Shown: positions 16,865 to 24,721 of the stretch, in pieces
Position numbering within the stretch: the first letter of the stretch is position 1
Layout of the letters: every line of letters starts with the position of its first letter
From: an uncultured Bacteroidota bacterium
GTDB lineage: Bacteria > Bacteroidota > Bacteroidia > Chitinophagales > S012-47
NCBI GenBank assembly: GCA_913062655.1
Contig: CAJXXO010000003.1
Location: forward strand, 1 to 32,390
Direction of reading: 5' to 3'
Length of the DNA stretch: 32,390 bases
Program-made: the position numbers and the translations under genes
The notes under the pieces: model-generated
What the model was told of the DNA's origin: nothing
Databases searched by the model: none
What the model saw: the letters and a program-made list of their open reading frames with translations, nothing else

Positions 16865-17449
16865 TTACAAATTCTTCAATGACTGTTTCACCAATGCTTC
16901 TACCGTAGCTGTATCGGGGTGTGCCTTCAGCACTTTGGCGATGGCCTTCTCCGAAGCGTTTTTGTTAAAGCCCAGCATAACCAAGGCACTTAACGCCTCC
17001 TGGCGTATGGTATTGTCTGCCACCGGGGCTGTTAACATGTCGCCTTCGCTCTTTTTGAGCTTGTCTTTCAACTCCAGGATCAACCGTTTGGCTGACTTGG
17101 GGCCTACCCCCTTGATACTCTTGATGGTAGCTTCATCTTCCTGCAGAATAGCCTGTACGATTTCTTCCGGTGGGAAAGACGAAAGGATCATTCGAGCCGT
17201 GTTCGGACCGATACCTGAAACACTGATCAGGTGGGTAAACAATTCCTTCTCCGATTCCGTGGCAAAGCCGTACAGCAACTGTGCATCCTCGCGTACCACG
17301 AGGTAGGTGTACAGTCGGCACGTATCCTGCCCCTGGATGGCGGAATAGGTGTTTACACTAATGTTGATCTCGTAGCCAATGCCATTATTGTCCAATACGG
17401 CCAATGCAGGCGATAAGGCTACCGTCTTGCCGGTGATAAAAGCGTACAT
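16865..17449 (-). CDS. ruvA: Holliday junction branch migration protein RuvA
   Basis: RuvA binds four-way DNA junctions as a tetramer and loads the RuvB motor during recombinational repair. The 194-residue protein has an OB-fold domain I (1-63, MYAFITGKTV to LLYGFAT). Domain II has two helix-hairpin-helix motifs, VSGIGPNTA (77-85) and IKGVGPKSA (112-120). An acidic linker leads to a C-terminal RuvB-contact domain (about 146-194, ALSALVMLGFNKNASEKAI). The ATG at 17449 is preferred over a TTG three bases earlier because the family starts MYAFI. No ruvB or ruvC is nearby. It lies 118 bases after maeB, with a possible promoter between, and 16 bases before sprA, with which it is probably co-transcribed. 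Confidence 0.95.
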   Translation of the reverse strand: MYAFITGKTVALSPALAVLDNNGIGYEINISVNTYSAIQGQDTCRLYTYLVVREDAQLLYGFATESEKELFTHLISVSGIGPNTARMILSSFPPEEIVQAILQEDEATIKSIKGVGPKSAKRLILELKDKLKKSEGDMLTAPVADNTIRQEALSALVMLGFNKNASEKAIAKVLKAHPDTATVEALVKQSLKNL

Positions 17450-17541
17450 CAATCTGCGTCAGATTGTGAAAAAGTCGATTGCGTTTCGAATTACTTGGTA
17501 GGTAAACGTAGAAGCTATAGGCAAGCGATTTATGAAGTGGT

Positions 17542-17574
17542 CAAATTTATAAAGTTTTACCGGGCATTTACATA
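17542..17574 (-). promoter_or_regulatory. Candidate promoter for ruvA - sprA
   Basis: On the minus strand TAAATTTG (17549-17542) matches TAnnTTTG exactly. TATG (17574-17571) matches three of four bases of TTTG at a spacing of 21. The -7 element ends 92 bases before the ruvA ATG, and the -33 part overlaps the end of maeB. Confidence 0.35.
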
Positions 17575-19862
17575 CTTCCGCCCGCTAAGAGTCGCTGCTT
17601 TTCTTGCGCATCCACCACTGCGATGGCGATCATATTGACAATTTCCCGCACAGAACTGCCCAATTGCAGTATATGCACCGGTTTCTTCATCCCCAACAAT
17701 ACGGGTCCAATGGCCTCTGCGTGGCCTACTTCCTGCAAGAGTTTGTAGGCGATATTGCCGGAAGACAGGTTCGGAAAGATCAGCGTGTTGGCGTCTCCAC
17801 CGATCAGATCGCTGAAGGGATAGTTGCTTACCAGCACTTCCTGGTTAAAGGCGAGGTTGGCTTGCATTTCTCCATCAGCGATAATCTCCGGGTGCCTTTC
17901 CTTCATCAGTTCTACGGCCTTGCGAATCTTCAGTGTCTCTTCATTTTCGATCGATCCGAAATTGCTGTACGACAAGAAGGCGATACGTGGCTTGATGTTG
18001 AACTGTTTCACCGCATTGGCCGATAGCATGGCAATTTGGTAGAGGCCTTCAGCATCGGGCTCAATATTGATGGTTGTATCCGATAGGAATATGGGTCCTT
18101 TCTGTGTGATCAGCATATACATGCCTGCTACCTTATAATCTGGCTTGTAGGTACCAATGATCTGCAGGGCCGGACGGACAGCATCGGCATACTTGCGGGT
18201 AAGGCCAGAGATAAAAGCATCGGCTTCCCCTACTTCCACCATCATGGCACCGAAGTGGTTGCGATCGCGCATGGCCTTTTTCGCCTCATACAAGTTGTAC
18301 CCCCTTCGCTTCCGCTTTTCGAAGAAGATTTCTCCATATTCGTAGCGCTTCAGCCGGTTTTCTTCCGCTCGCGGATCGATGATTTTGACCTTGCCTAAGT
18401 CTAGCTGATGCTCTTCCATGATGCGAGCGATGCGTTCTTCATTCCCCAGCAATATTGGCTCGGCAATGCCATCATCTCGCACGATCTGGGCCGCTTTTAG
18501 GATTTTATAATTATCGGCCTCGGCAAATACCACACGTTTAGGCTGGCGTTTGGCCCGCTGCATTACCACCCGGATCGCTTGGGCCTCCAGTCCCAGGCGC
18601 TTGCGTAGCTCAGCGGCATAGGCGTCCCAGTCGGTAATGTCGTGTCGGGCTGCCCCACTCTCCATAGCTGCCTTGGCTACGGCAGGGGCTACTGTTTCGA
18701 GCAGGCGGGGGTCCATAGGCTTCGGGATGATATATTCTTTACCGAACTGCAAGTTCTTAGTGTCGTAGGCCATATTGACCAACTCCGGTACCGGTTGCTT
18801 GGCCAGGTCGGCCAGCGCACGAACTGCGGCCAATTTCATCTGCTCATTGATCTCTGTGGCGTGTACATCCAATGCTCCGCGAAAGATGTATGGAAAGCCC
18901 AGCACATTATTTACCTGATTTGGATAGTCGGAGCGGCCGGTAGCCATCAACACATCAGACCGGGTTTGTACAGCCAGCTCATAGCTGATTTCAGGAGTGG
19001 GGTTGGCGAGGGCGAAAACGATGGGGTTCTCGGCCATTGAGGCCAACATCGATGCAGACACGATGTCTCCTTTGGATAAGCCCAGGAACACATCGGCTCC
19101 TTGCATAGCATCGGACAGCTCGTGGAGGTCGCGGTCAGTGGCAAAGAGGGACTTGTACTCGTCCAGGTTGTCTCTGTCCTTTCGTATTACCCCCTTGCTA
19201 TCCAGCATGACGATGTGCGCTCGCTGTACGCCAAGCGCCTGAAACAATTTGGCACAAGAAATGGCGGAGGCACCTGCTCCTGATACCACGACTGTAATGT
19301 CTTCTATCTTCTTGTTGACCAACTCCAGGGCATTCAACAGGGCGGCACCGCTAATGATGGCTGTGCCGTGCTGGTCATCGTGCATGACGGGGATGTTGAG
19401 CTCTTCCTTGAGGCGCTTCTCGATCTCAAAGCAATCGGGGCCTTTTATGTCCTCCAGGTTGATGCCTCCGAAGGTGGGCTCCAGCGCCTTGACCACCGAA
19501 ATAAAATGCTCAATGTCACGTGCATTCAACTCCAGGTCGAACACATCAATGTCGGCAAACTTTTTGAACAGCACCCCTTTCCCTTCCATCACCGGCTTGG
19601 AGGCCTCCGGCCCAATGTCACCCAGTCCCAGCACGGCAGTGCCGTTGGAAATAACGGCTACCAAATTGCTTTTGGCGGTATAGTCGTAGACTTTTTCAGG
19701 GTGCTCGGCAATTTCAAGGCAAGGCTCTGCCACACCCGGTGAATAGGCAAGTGCCAGATCACGCTGTGAATTCGTGGATTTGGTCGGTACGACCTCAATT
19801 TTGCCCGGTTTGCCGTGCGCATGATAGTCCAATGCGTCTTGCTTCCTAATCTTCTTCCCCAT
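17568..19862 (-). CDS. maeB: NADP-dependent malic enzyme with C-terminal phosphotransacetylase-like domain
   Basis: MaeB decarboxylates malate to pyruvate and yields NADPH. The 764-residue size is that of the large hybrid type. The malic domain (1 to about 155) has AYSPGVAEPC (39-48) with the catalytic tyrosine at position 40, and EGKGVLFKKFADIDVFD with the catalytic lysine at position 95. HDDQHGTA (161-168) and the NADP-binding loop VSGAGASA (193-200) follow. From about residue 430 the protein resembles phosphotransacetylase (RVVFAEADNYKILKAAQ, VEVGEADAFISGLTRKYADA, FPNLSSGNIAYKLLQ). In MaeB proteins this part is regulatory, sensing acetyl-CoA, and is not an active acetyltransferase. The ATG at 19862 fits the family start. 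It lies upstream of ruvA and downstream of the groES-like gene, the conserved Bacteroidota context. Confidence 0.95.
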   Translation of the reverse strand: MGKKIRKQDALDYHAHGKPGKIEVVPTKSTNSQRDLALAYSPGVAEPCLEIAEHPEKVYDYTAKSNLVAVISNGTAVLGLGDIGPEASKPVMEGKGVLFKKFADIDVFDLELNARDIEHFISVVKALEPTFGGINLEDIKGPDCFEIEKRLKEELNIPVMHDDQHGTAIISGAALLNALELVNKKIEDITVVVSGAGASAISCAKLFQALGVQRAHIVMLDSKGVIRKDRDNLDEYKSLFATDRDLHELSDAMQGADVFLGLSKGDIVSASMLASMAENPIVFALANPTPEISYELAVQTRSDVLMATGRSDYPNQVNNVLGFPYIFRGALDVHATEINEQMKLAAVRALADLAKQPVPELVNMAYDTKNLQFGKEYIIPKPMDPRLLETVAPAVAKAAMESGAARHDITDWDAYAAELRKRLGLEAQAIRVVMQRAKRQPKRVVFAEADNYKILKAAQIVRDDGIAEPILLGNEERIARIMEEHQLDLGKVKIIDPRAEENRLKRYEYGEIFFEKRKRRGYNLYEAKKAMRDRNHFGAMMVEVGEADAFISGLTRKYADAVRPALQIIGTYKPDYKVAGMYMLITQKGPIFLSDTTINIEPDAEGLYQIAMLSANAVKQFNIKPRIAFLSYSNFGSIENEETLKIRKAVELMKERHPEIIADGEMQANLAFNQEVLVSNYPFSDLIGGDANTLIFPNLSSGNIAYKLLQEVGHAEAIGPVLLGMKKPVHILQLGSSVREIVNMIAIAVVDAQEKQRLLAGGSM

Positions 19863-19873
19863 ACATCAAGGCT

Positions 19874-19958
19874 TATGCGTCAAATGTAAGTAAATCGCCC
19901 GCGTTCCATCGCTGACAATCGACTTTGGTATTGGTGTAGTGACTATTATATGCGTCAA
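19874..19958. repeat. Direct repeat of a 10-mer around the maeB upstream region
   Basis: TATGCGTCAA occurs at 19874-19883 and again at 19949-19958, exactly 75 bases apart in the same orientation. The first copy overlaps the candidate -7 element of maeB, and the second overlaps the stop codon of the groES-like gene. It could be a paired regulator site or chance. Confidence 0.35.
19881..19888 (-). promoter_or_regulatory. Candidate -7 element for maeB
   Basis: On the minus strand TACATTTG (19888-19881) matches TAnnTTTG exactly and ends 18 bases before the maeB ATG at 19862. No acceptable TTTG is found 19-21 bases upstream, so the element is only half supported. The 92-base gap between the groES-like gene and maeB holds nothing else that I can name. 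Confidence 0.35.
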
Positions 19959-20332
19959 TCAAATAGCTCTTCATCGCGGATTACCATTAATATGGCAGAT
20001 TGCGGTACGATGACATATTTCTCGTTGTTGAACTCAATCTCGTAGGCGTGTTTGGAAAGATATACGGCCAGGTCACCTTCCTGTGCCTGTAGGGGGAGGT
20101 ATCGCACGCGGTGCTCCGGGTCTTTCCAGGGTTCATCATCTTCATTGGAGCTTATAGGGTAGCCCGGACCGGCTTTGATCACATAGCCGGAGTGTATCTT
20201 TTCACTGTCGTGAACTGTAGGAGGCAAATACAAGCCGGAGCGGGTGCGTGTGGTAGCCTCTTTGGGCTTGATCAACAGCCGGTCTCCAATCACAATAAAA
20301 CGATCAAAAGTATCTACTTCCAAATTGGCCAT
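19955..20332 (-). CDS. GroES-like co-chaperonin family protein
   Basis: A 125-residue relative of the 10-kDa chaperonin that caps GroEL. The GroES framework is present: IVIGDRLLIKPKEATTRT at the start, SGLYLPP in place of the mobile-loop SGIVLP, SGYVIKAGPG for the second strand pair, EGDLAVYLSKHAYEIEFNN, and EKYVIVPQSAILMVI at the end. It is about 25-30 residues longer than a normal GroES. The extra length lies mostly at about 57-80, a charged loop (SSNEDDEPWKDPEHRVRY) at the position of the GroES roof hairpin. No groEL follows it, so it is a separate paralog and not the standard groES. It may act with a specialised GroEL or independently. It lies 34 bases after the DUF4837 gene and has a possible promoter at that gene's stop codon. 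Confidence 0.85.
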   Translation of the reverse strand: MANLEVDTFDRFIVIGDRLLIKPKEATTRTRSGLYLPPTVHDSEKIHSGYVIKAGPGYPISSNEDDEPWKDPEHRVRYLPLQAQEGDLAVYLSKHAYEIEFNNEKYVIVPQSAILMVIRDEELFD

Positions 20333-20361
20333 AGCTTCTCCGCTTAGGTGAAATGAGGGCG

Positions 20362-20369
20362 CAAATTTA
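20362..20369 (-). promoter_or_regulatory. Candidate -7 element for the groES-like gene
   Basis: TAAATTTG on the minus strand (20369-20362) matches TAnnTTTG exactly, and its first three bases are the TAA stop codon of the DUF4837 gene. It ends 29 bases before the groES-like ATG. The -33 element is poor. Confidence 0.35.
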
Positions 20370-21497
20370 GCGTACGTATTTGATTGTGGACAGCAGCGCT
20401 TCGTATTCGCGAATCAATCTCCGTTTATCCGAGCCGGCTGCATAAATGAACCCATCGACCATGATCAGATGAGTGGAATCAGGGGTATAAAAAGTGGCAT
20501 TGATGAAGGGCCCTCCCATAAAAGGTAAGTCCAGGCGCCACAGTCCGCGGCTGACCAGCGCATCGACCTCGCCATATTGTTGTTGTTCCTGAAATAGCGG
20601 GCGTACAATATCCGTGTAAGGATGGTAACTGCTGTCTTTTCCCATTATGTGTCGTGCCAGCAGGTTGTCTCGAAGAATAAACGGATAGTCGGTGACCGGC
20701 TGTTCGTCCAGGGCAGGATTGGTCAGCTTGGATTCATCCAGGTTGTCTTCTACATCGTAGCTGCGTACCAACCAGTCACGTTTGATTTGCTTCGTCAGGT
20801 TTTCCTGCTTATCAATTACCGCCTCCTCTGCGCGGACCCAGATGAAGGAGTCATTTTTCGCCATTACCGAGTAGTCGCCCGGCATATCCATGGAAAAGTG
20901 CATGTGCGCTGCGACATGTTCAGTAAAGCGGGCCAGTTTCTTACCGCCCAGGAGGAGCTTTTTCAGCCGTTTGTTTTCGTGTTCCTTCACGGTATTGACG
21001 AGCTTATGCTTGTGTTCCAATACTCGTTCGATCAGGATTTCCCGGGTCGGGGCAAAGAGGTAAAGCACAAGCTGGGGCTTGCTATACTTGTTGCGCTCCA
21101 CGGCAAAGAAGAGTTCGTCATCCCGGTAGGCTTGCTGGAAGAGGTCTTTACCAATGGCTTGCTGTACCTTCAGACTGATGTCGCTCTTTTCTTCCAGAAT
21201 ACCGACAAACGCCAATTGCCGGTATTTGCCAAAGAGGTCAGGGGCGTTGCTGTAGCGCTTCCATTCCCGGATTTTGATGGGCAACAGAGGCTCATATAAT
21301 TGGGGTAAGCCAGGATAGGGCTCAAAAAAAGCATAGATAAGCATGCTATCAAAGTCGGTCTGAAAGTCGATGTCATCGACAATGATCATCACCTCATCAA
21401 GATCGCCACCAGAGGTAGGCAGGCGATCCTCTGCTTCATCGGGAGCGCAGGCGGTGCTCCCGATCAAAAGGCTCAGTACGATCCACCAAAAACGCAT
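20367..21497 (-). CDS. DUF4837 family lipoprotein
   Basis: A 376-residue protein of the DUF4837 family, found in Bacteroidota and without known function. The N-terminus is a lipoprotein signal with Cys17 in GSTACAPD, so it is probably anchored in the inner or outer membrane facing the periplasm. Family-like segments include EVMIIVDD, YAFFEPYPGLPQLYEPLLPI, SKPQLVLYLFAPTREIL, FTEHVAAHMHFSMDMPGDYSV, FIWVRAEE, RGLWRLDLPFMGGPFINATF and LIMVDGFIYAAGSDKRR. The layout suggests two copies of a similar alpha-beta fold, but this is an impression. Its ATG overlaps the stop of the lytic transglycosylase gene in TGATG, so the two are translationally coupled. That context suggests a role in peptidoglycan or envelope maintenance. 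Confidence 0.82.
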   Translation of the reverse strand: MRFWWIVLSLLIGSTACAPDEAEDRLPTSGGDLDEVMIIVDDIDFQTDFDSMLIYAFFEPYPGLPQLYEPLLPIKIREWKRYSNAPDLFGKYRQLAFVGILEEKSDISLKVQQAIGKDLFQQAYRDDELFFAVERNKYSKPQLVLYLFAPTREILIERVLEHKHKLVNTVKEHENKRLKKLLLGGKKLARFTEHVAAHMHFSMDMPGDYSVMAKNDSFIWVRAEEAVIDKQENLTKQIKRDWLVRSYDVEDNLDESKLTNPALDEQPVTDYPFILRDNLLARHIMGKDSSYHPYTDIVRPLFQEQQQYGEVDALVSRGLWRLDLPFMGGPFINATFYTPDSTHLIMVDGFIYAAGSDKRRLIREYEALLSTIKYVR

Positions 21498-23101
21498 CAG
21501 ATGGCTACTTTGAGGATATAACCCGGTTTAAGTACACCTACATCGGTGATGTTATTCATGCGCTTCAGATCCTCCACCGTATTCTTTGGGTACTTCTTTG
21601 TCAGGTCCCAGAGGGTGTCCCCTTTCTTTATGGTGTAGTGGATAATCTGCTTGTTCTTGTCTACCTGCGAACGAGAAGCAGTCGATTGGGCAGCGGCTGT
21701 GGTTTCTTGCTTTTGGGCTGCGATCGATTGTTTTTGGGCAGGGCTCAGCTTGTCAATGTTGCGATATTGATCAACCTCCTCATCCGGCACATACACTTTT
21801 AGTTGCTGTCCGGCATAAATGCGACTGCCACGAATATTATTCCACAGCTTAAGGTCCCGAATACTTACATCATACCACTCCGCAATAAAGCCGAGGTTGT
21901 CGCCCGATTTGATCGTATATACCAATTTGGTTTTGCCTTCTGTATTGGGGGTGTAATTGCTATAGTAGTTGGATCGGTTTTTGGCGGCATTCTTAGCGGC
22001 ATACGACTTAGCCGAGGTAAATTGCGGTGTGCTGTTGGCAGGCGCTTCCGGCTTATCCGCTGCCGCCAGGTAAATGCTGTCGCGATATGTGTCGAAGGCT
22101 GCAATTTTCTCGAATGGTAGTTTCAGTGCATAGCCTTCCTTGGTGAATGGAATTACATTTCTGCGCAAGGCCGGATTGAAAAAGGACAACTCCTCCTCCG
22201 ACAGGTCGATGTAGTCCGATATCATTTTCAGGGGCAACTGCTGATGAATCATGAGGGTGTCGGTGGATACCAGATCGAAGTCGGGCATCATCGGCACAAT
22301 GTTGTGGTCTTCGTAGTAATTCATCACATAGGTAGCTGCAATAAAGGCAGGTACATAGCCACGTGTTTCGCGCGGCAGATAGGGGCGAATCTCCCAGTAG
22401 GTGGTTTTGCCGCCACTTCTGCGTATGGCTTTATTCACATTACCCGGGCCACAATTGTAGGCGGCCAGTGCCATCGACCAGTTGCCATACAAGTCGTGTA
22501 AATCTTTGAGGAAGCGTGCAGCAGCATCTGCCGCCAGGTGAGGATCTCTCCTTTCATCCAGGTAACTGTTGATGCTGAGCCCATACAATCGGGCAGTCGG
22601 ATACATAAACTGCCACAACCCCGTAGCACCAACTCTTGACACTGCGTGAGGATTCAAGGCAGACTCAATCACAGGCAAATACTTGAGCTCCAGGGGCAGC
22701 TCGTATTTATCCAGTACTTCCTCAAAAATGGGAAAGTACAGGTGAGACAAGCCGACCATCTTCTGCACTTGCGACCTGCGATGCACGAGGTACATATCAA
22801 TGTATCTGCGCACCGTCTCGTTGTAAGTCAAATCAATAGGCGAAGGCAACAAGCTCAGCCGATAGGCATACACCGAATCCTCGAATACCGGTATGGAGTC
22901 GGGATCAATGTCTGCATATTGGGTGGTATCCAGGGTGAAAGCATTGGCATTCATCAATAACGAGGTGAGGCTATCGATCGCCTCCAGGATCATCTCGTTT
23001 TCTTCATCCTGTTGCAGGGTATCCGAAGCAGGACTTTGGGCAGCCGCCCAGGAAATCGTGCTTAGCCATACCAAGCTCATCAGCCAGTGTTTCCACTTCA
23101 T
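21497..23101 (-). CDS. mltD: MltD-like lytic murein transglycosylase with two LysM domains
   Basis: Cuts the glycan strands of peptidoglycan, forming 1,6-anhydro ends. The 534-residue protein begins with a signal peptide (cut near AAAQS, residue 22). The SLT catalytic domain spans about 110-270. The catalytic glutamate is E146 in YLPVIESALNPHAVS, followed by GATGLWQFMYPTARLYG and LAAYNCGPGNV, the standard family-1 motifs. A linker rich in Ala, Asn and Ser leads to two LysM domains: VYTIKSGDNLGFIAEWYDVS near residue 393, and HYTIKKGDTLWDLTKKYP near residue 487. These bind the glycan. It is exported but lacks the lipobox of E. coli MltD. It follows tatA by 86 bases and its stop overlaps the start of the DUF4837 lipoprotein gene, so the three likely share a transcript. 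Confidence 0.93.
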   Translation of the reverse strand: MKWKHWLMSLVWLSTISWAAAQSPASDTLQQDEENEMILEAIDSLTSLLMNANAFTLDTTQYADIDPDSIPVFEDSVYAYRLSLLPSPIDLTYNETVRRYIDMYLVHRRSQVQKMVGLSHLYFPIFEEVLDKYELPLELKYLPVIESALNPHAVSRVGATGLWQFMYPTARLYGLSINSYLDERRDPHLAADAAARFLKDLHDLYGNWSMALAAYNCGPGNVNKAIRRSGGKTTYWEIRPYLPRETRGYVPAFIAATYVMNYYEDHNIVPMMPDFDLVSTDTLMIHQQLPLKMISDYIDLSEEELSFFNPALRRNVIPFTKEGYALKLPFEKIAAFDTYRDSIYLAAADKPEAPANSTPQFTSAKSYAAKNAAKNRSNYYSNYTPNTEGKTKLVYTIKSGDNLGFIAEWYDVSIRDLKLWNNIRGSRIYAGQQLKVYVPDEEVDQYRNIDKLSPAQKQSIAAQKQETTAAAQSTASRSQVDKNKQIIHYTIKKGDTLWDLTKKYPKNTVEDLKRMNNITDVGVLKPGYILKVAI

Positions 23102-23187
23102 GTACGTTGCTTTTCGGGGTCTATCAATTGCGTTGTTTACGGGAAGGTGGGCGGGTTTTCGGCCTTAGCCGACAAGGTCAAAAGGCG

Positions 23188-23400
23188 TTACTTTTTTTCC
23201 GTTTTGGTCTCATTTTCATTCATGCCTTCCTCAATCTCGCTCTTCACGGTCTTCTTGGCATCATTGAACTCTCGGATACCTTTACCAATACCACGCATCA
23301 GCTCAGGTATTTTTCGTCCACCAAACAATAGTAGAATGGCTAAAAGAATCAAGATCCATTCAGCGCCTCCAGGCAGACCCAACAATAAAATCGTTTGCAT
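23188..23400 (-). CDS. tatA: Sec-independent protein translocase subunit TatA/TatE
   Basis: A 70-residue membrane protein that forms the pore part of the twin-arginine translocase for folded proteins. It has a short periplasmic start (MQTILLLGLPGGAEW), a hydrophobic helix at 13-27, the FGG hinge (26-28), then the amphipathic helix KIPELMRGIGKGIREFNDAKK and a charged tail, all typical. A longer frame would begin at 23445, but the added 15 residues overlap the promoter element and do not fit the family, so the ATG at 23400 is chosen. No tatC is in the window. It has its own good promoter and leads into the lytic transglycosylase gene. Confidence 0.93.
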   Translation of the reverse strand: MQTILLLGLPGGAEWILILLAILLLFGGRKIPELMRGIGKGIREFNDAKKTVKSEIEEGMNENETKTEKK

Positions 23401-23417
23401 GCGGCAATAATTTTGCT

Positions 23418-23448
23418 CAAAGTTAGTGTGAATAAAGGACAACACAGA
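23418..23448 (-). promoter_or_regulatory. Promoter for the tatA - mltD - DUF4837 transcript
   Basis: On the minus strand TAACTTTG (23425-23418) matches TAnnTTTG exactly. TCTG (23448-23445) matches three of four bases of TTTG at a spacing of 19. The element ends 17 bases before the tatA ATG. It is among the best promoter matches in the window. The remaining part of the 109-base gap shows only a weak AGGACA/TGTCCT hairpin (23436-23459). Confidence 0.5.
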
Positions 23449-23509
23449 TTTTATGTCCTGTAAGTCAGGGGGTAAACGTGCACCTCCGGTAAAAAGTGCA
23501 GCAACTATC

Positions 23510-24721
23510 TTATTGATAGAGCCACTGGGCCGGATTTAACAGTGTGGTTCCCTTCCAGATTTCCAGGTGTACCTCCGTGCTACCATCTTCTTTTTCAGTG
23601 AATGCCTTACCAATACGGTCTTTTGTGTTAACCGTTTCACCTTCGGCCACAAAAACCTCTTTCATATTCAGGTACACGGTAAAATACTCCCCATGGCTGA
23701 TGATAATGCCCCGATTGAAGGTAGGGTGGAAGAAGGTATTGGTAACCTTACCACTGTAAATGGCGCGTACAATGGCATTTTCCTCCGTAGCGATGTCAAC
23801 GCCATTGTTGTTGGTGTACACTCCTTTCAGCACGGGGTGGGCCTTTTTGCCAAAGCTACGCACCACGGTGCCCCGCTCTACCGGCCAGGGCAGTTTGCCT
23901 TTGTTGGCGGCAAAGGAGTTGCTAAGTGCAATAGCCTCTGGGGTAAGTCGATAGCCGCCACCGGCCTCCCGATTGGTGGAGCGGGCTTTCCTGGCCGCTT
24001 CTGCGATCATTTTTTCGATTTGCTTATTCAGCCTGGCTGCTTGCTCTTCATTTTTGCGCAGTTCCCGTTTGTAGAACTCTTCCTTTTCCTTGAACTGATT
24101 GGCCTTTTTGTCGAGTTGTCGTTGTTCTTGGGTCAGATGCTGCTGCTGGTCGCGGGCACTGGCTAATAGCGATTCCTGCTCGGCTTTCTTGTCTTCAATG
24201 CCGGCAATTTCGTCTTCCAACGACTCCATCGTCTGCCGGATGAGGGCCGCTTGCTGTTGCCGGTAGTCGCTATAGGCTTTCAGATAGCGCAATCGCTGAA
24301 AGGCGTCATTGAAGGTGTTGCTGGAGAAGAGAAAAAGTAGATTGCTGTAGTTGTTGTGGTTTACGTAGGTGTGGTATACCATTTTGGCATACTCAGCCTT
24401 GAGGTCTTCAATGTCATTTTCCAACGTTTGAATAACTGCGCGGCTTTCTGCGATCTGATTCTCGTAGGTGCGTATTTGCTGGCGGATATTCTGAATGATG
24501 GCTTCCCTTGTGTTGATCTGTTTTTTCAGGGTAACCAGTTCATTCAGGGTGAGAGACCGCTTTTCCTGCATCTGCTCCACCTGTTGTTTGGTGAAGGCGA
24601 TCTCTTTTTCGAGTTGTTGTTTTTTCGCCTTGAGTTCGTCAATATCCTGAGCAGGCAATAAGGGCGCCATTCCTAGCAGTAGGAACACCATTACCCCGAC
24701 CATTTTATTCAATGCGCTCAT
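23510..24721 (-). CDS. EnvC-like murein hydrolase activator with degenerate LytM (M23) domain
   Basis: A 403-residue exported protein: signal peptide ending LLPAQD (near residue 25), a long coiled coil at about 27-250, and a C-terminal LytM domain at about 278-403. This is the EnvC/NlpD-like design, in which the LytM domain activates amidases rather than cutting peptidoglycan. The active-site residues support that. Where M23 enzymes have HxGxD, this protein has NNGVD (Asn305, Asp309). The catalytic histidine of the YAH segment is Asn352 in VYLNMKEV, and the first histidine of HxH is Glu383 in EVHLEIW; only Asp309 and His385 remain. The ATG at 24721 overlaps the DUF4292 gene by 17 bases and gives a charged signal-peptide start; an ATG at 24703 is also possible. 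No amidase gene is nearby. Confidence 0.9.
   Translation of the reverse strand: MSALNKMVGVMVFLLLGMAPLLPAQDIDELKAKKQQLEKEIAFTKQQVEQMQEKRSLTLNELVTLKKQINTREAIIQNIRQQIRTYENQIAESRAVIQTLENDIEDLKAEYAKMVYHTYVNHNNYSNLLFLFSSNTFNDAFQRLRYLKAYSDYRQQQAALIRQTMESLEDEIAGIEDKKAEQESLLASARDQQQHLTQEQRQLDKKANQFKEKEEFYKRELRKNEEQAARLNKQIEKMIAEAARKARSTNREAGGGYRLTPEAIALSNSFAANKGKLPWPVERGTVVRSFGKKAHPVLKGVYTNNNGVDIATEENAIVRAIYSGKVTNTFFHPTFNRGIIISHGEYFTVYLNMKEVFVAEGETVNTKDRIGKAFTEKEDGSTEVHLEIWKGTTLLNPAQWLYQ

Noticed and set aside
23510..24721. Active M23 metallopeptidase
   Set aside because: The metal and catalytic histidines expected at three positions are Asn, Asn and Glu, so activity is unlikely.
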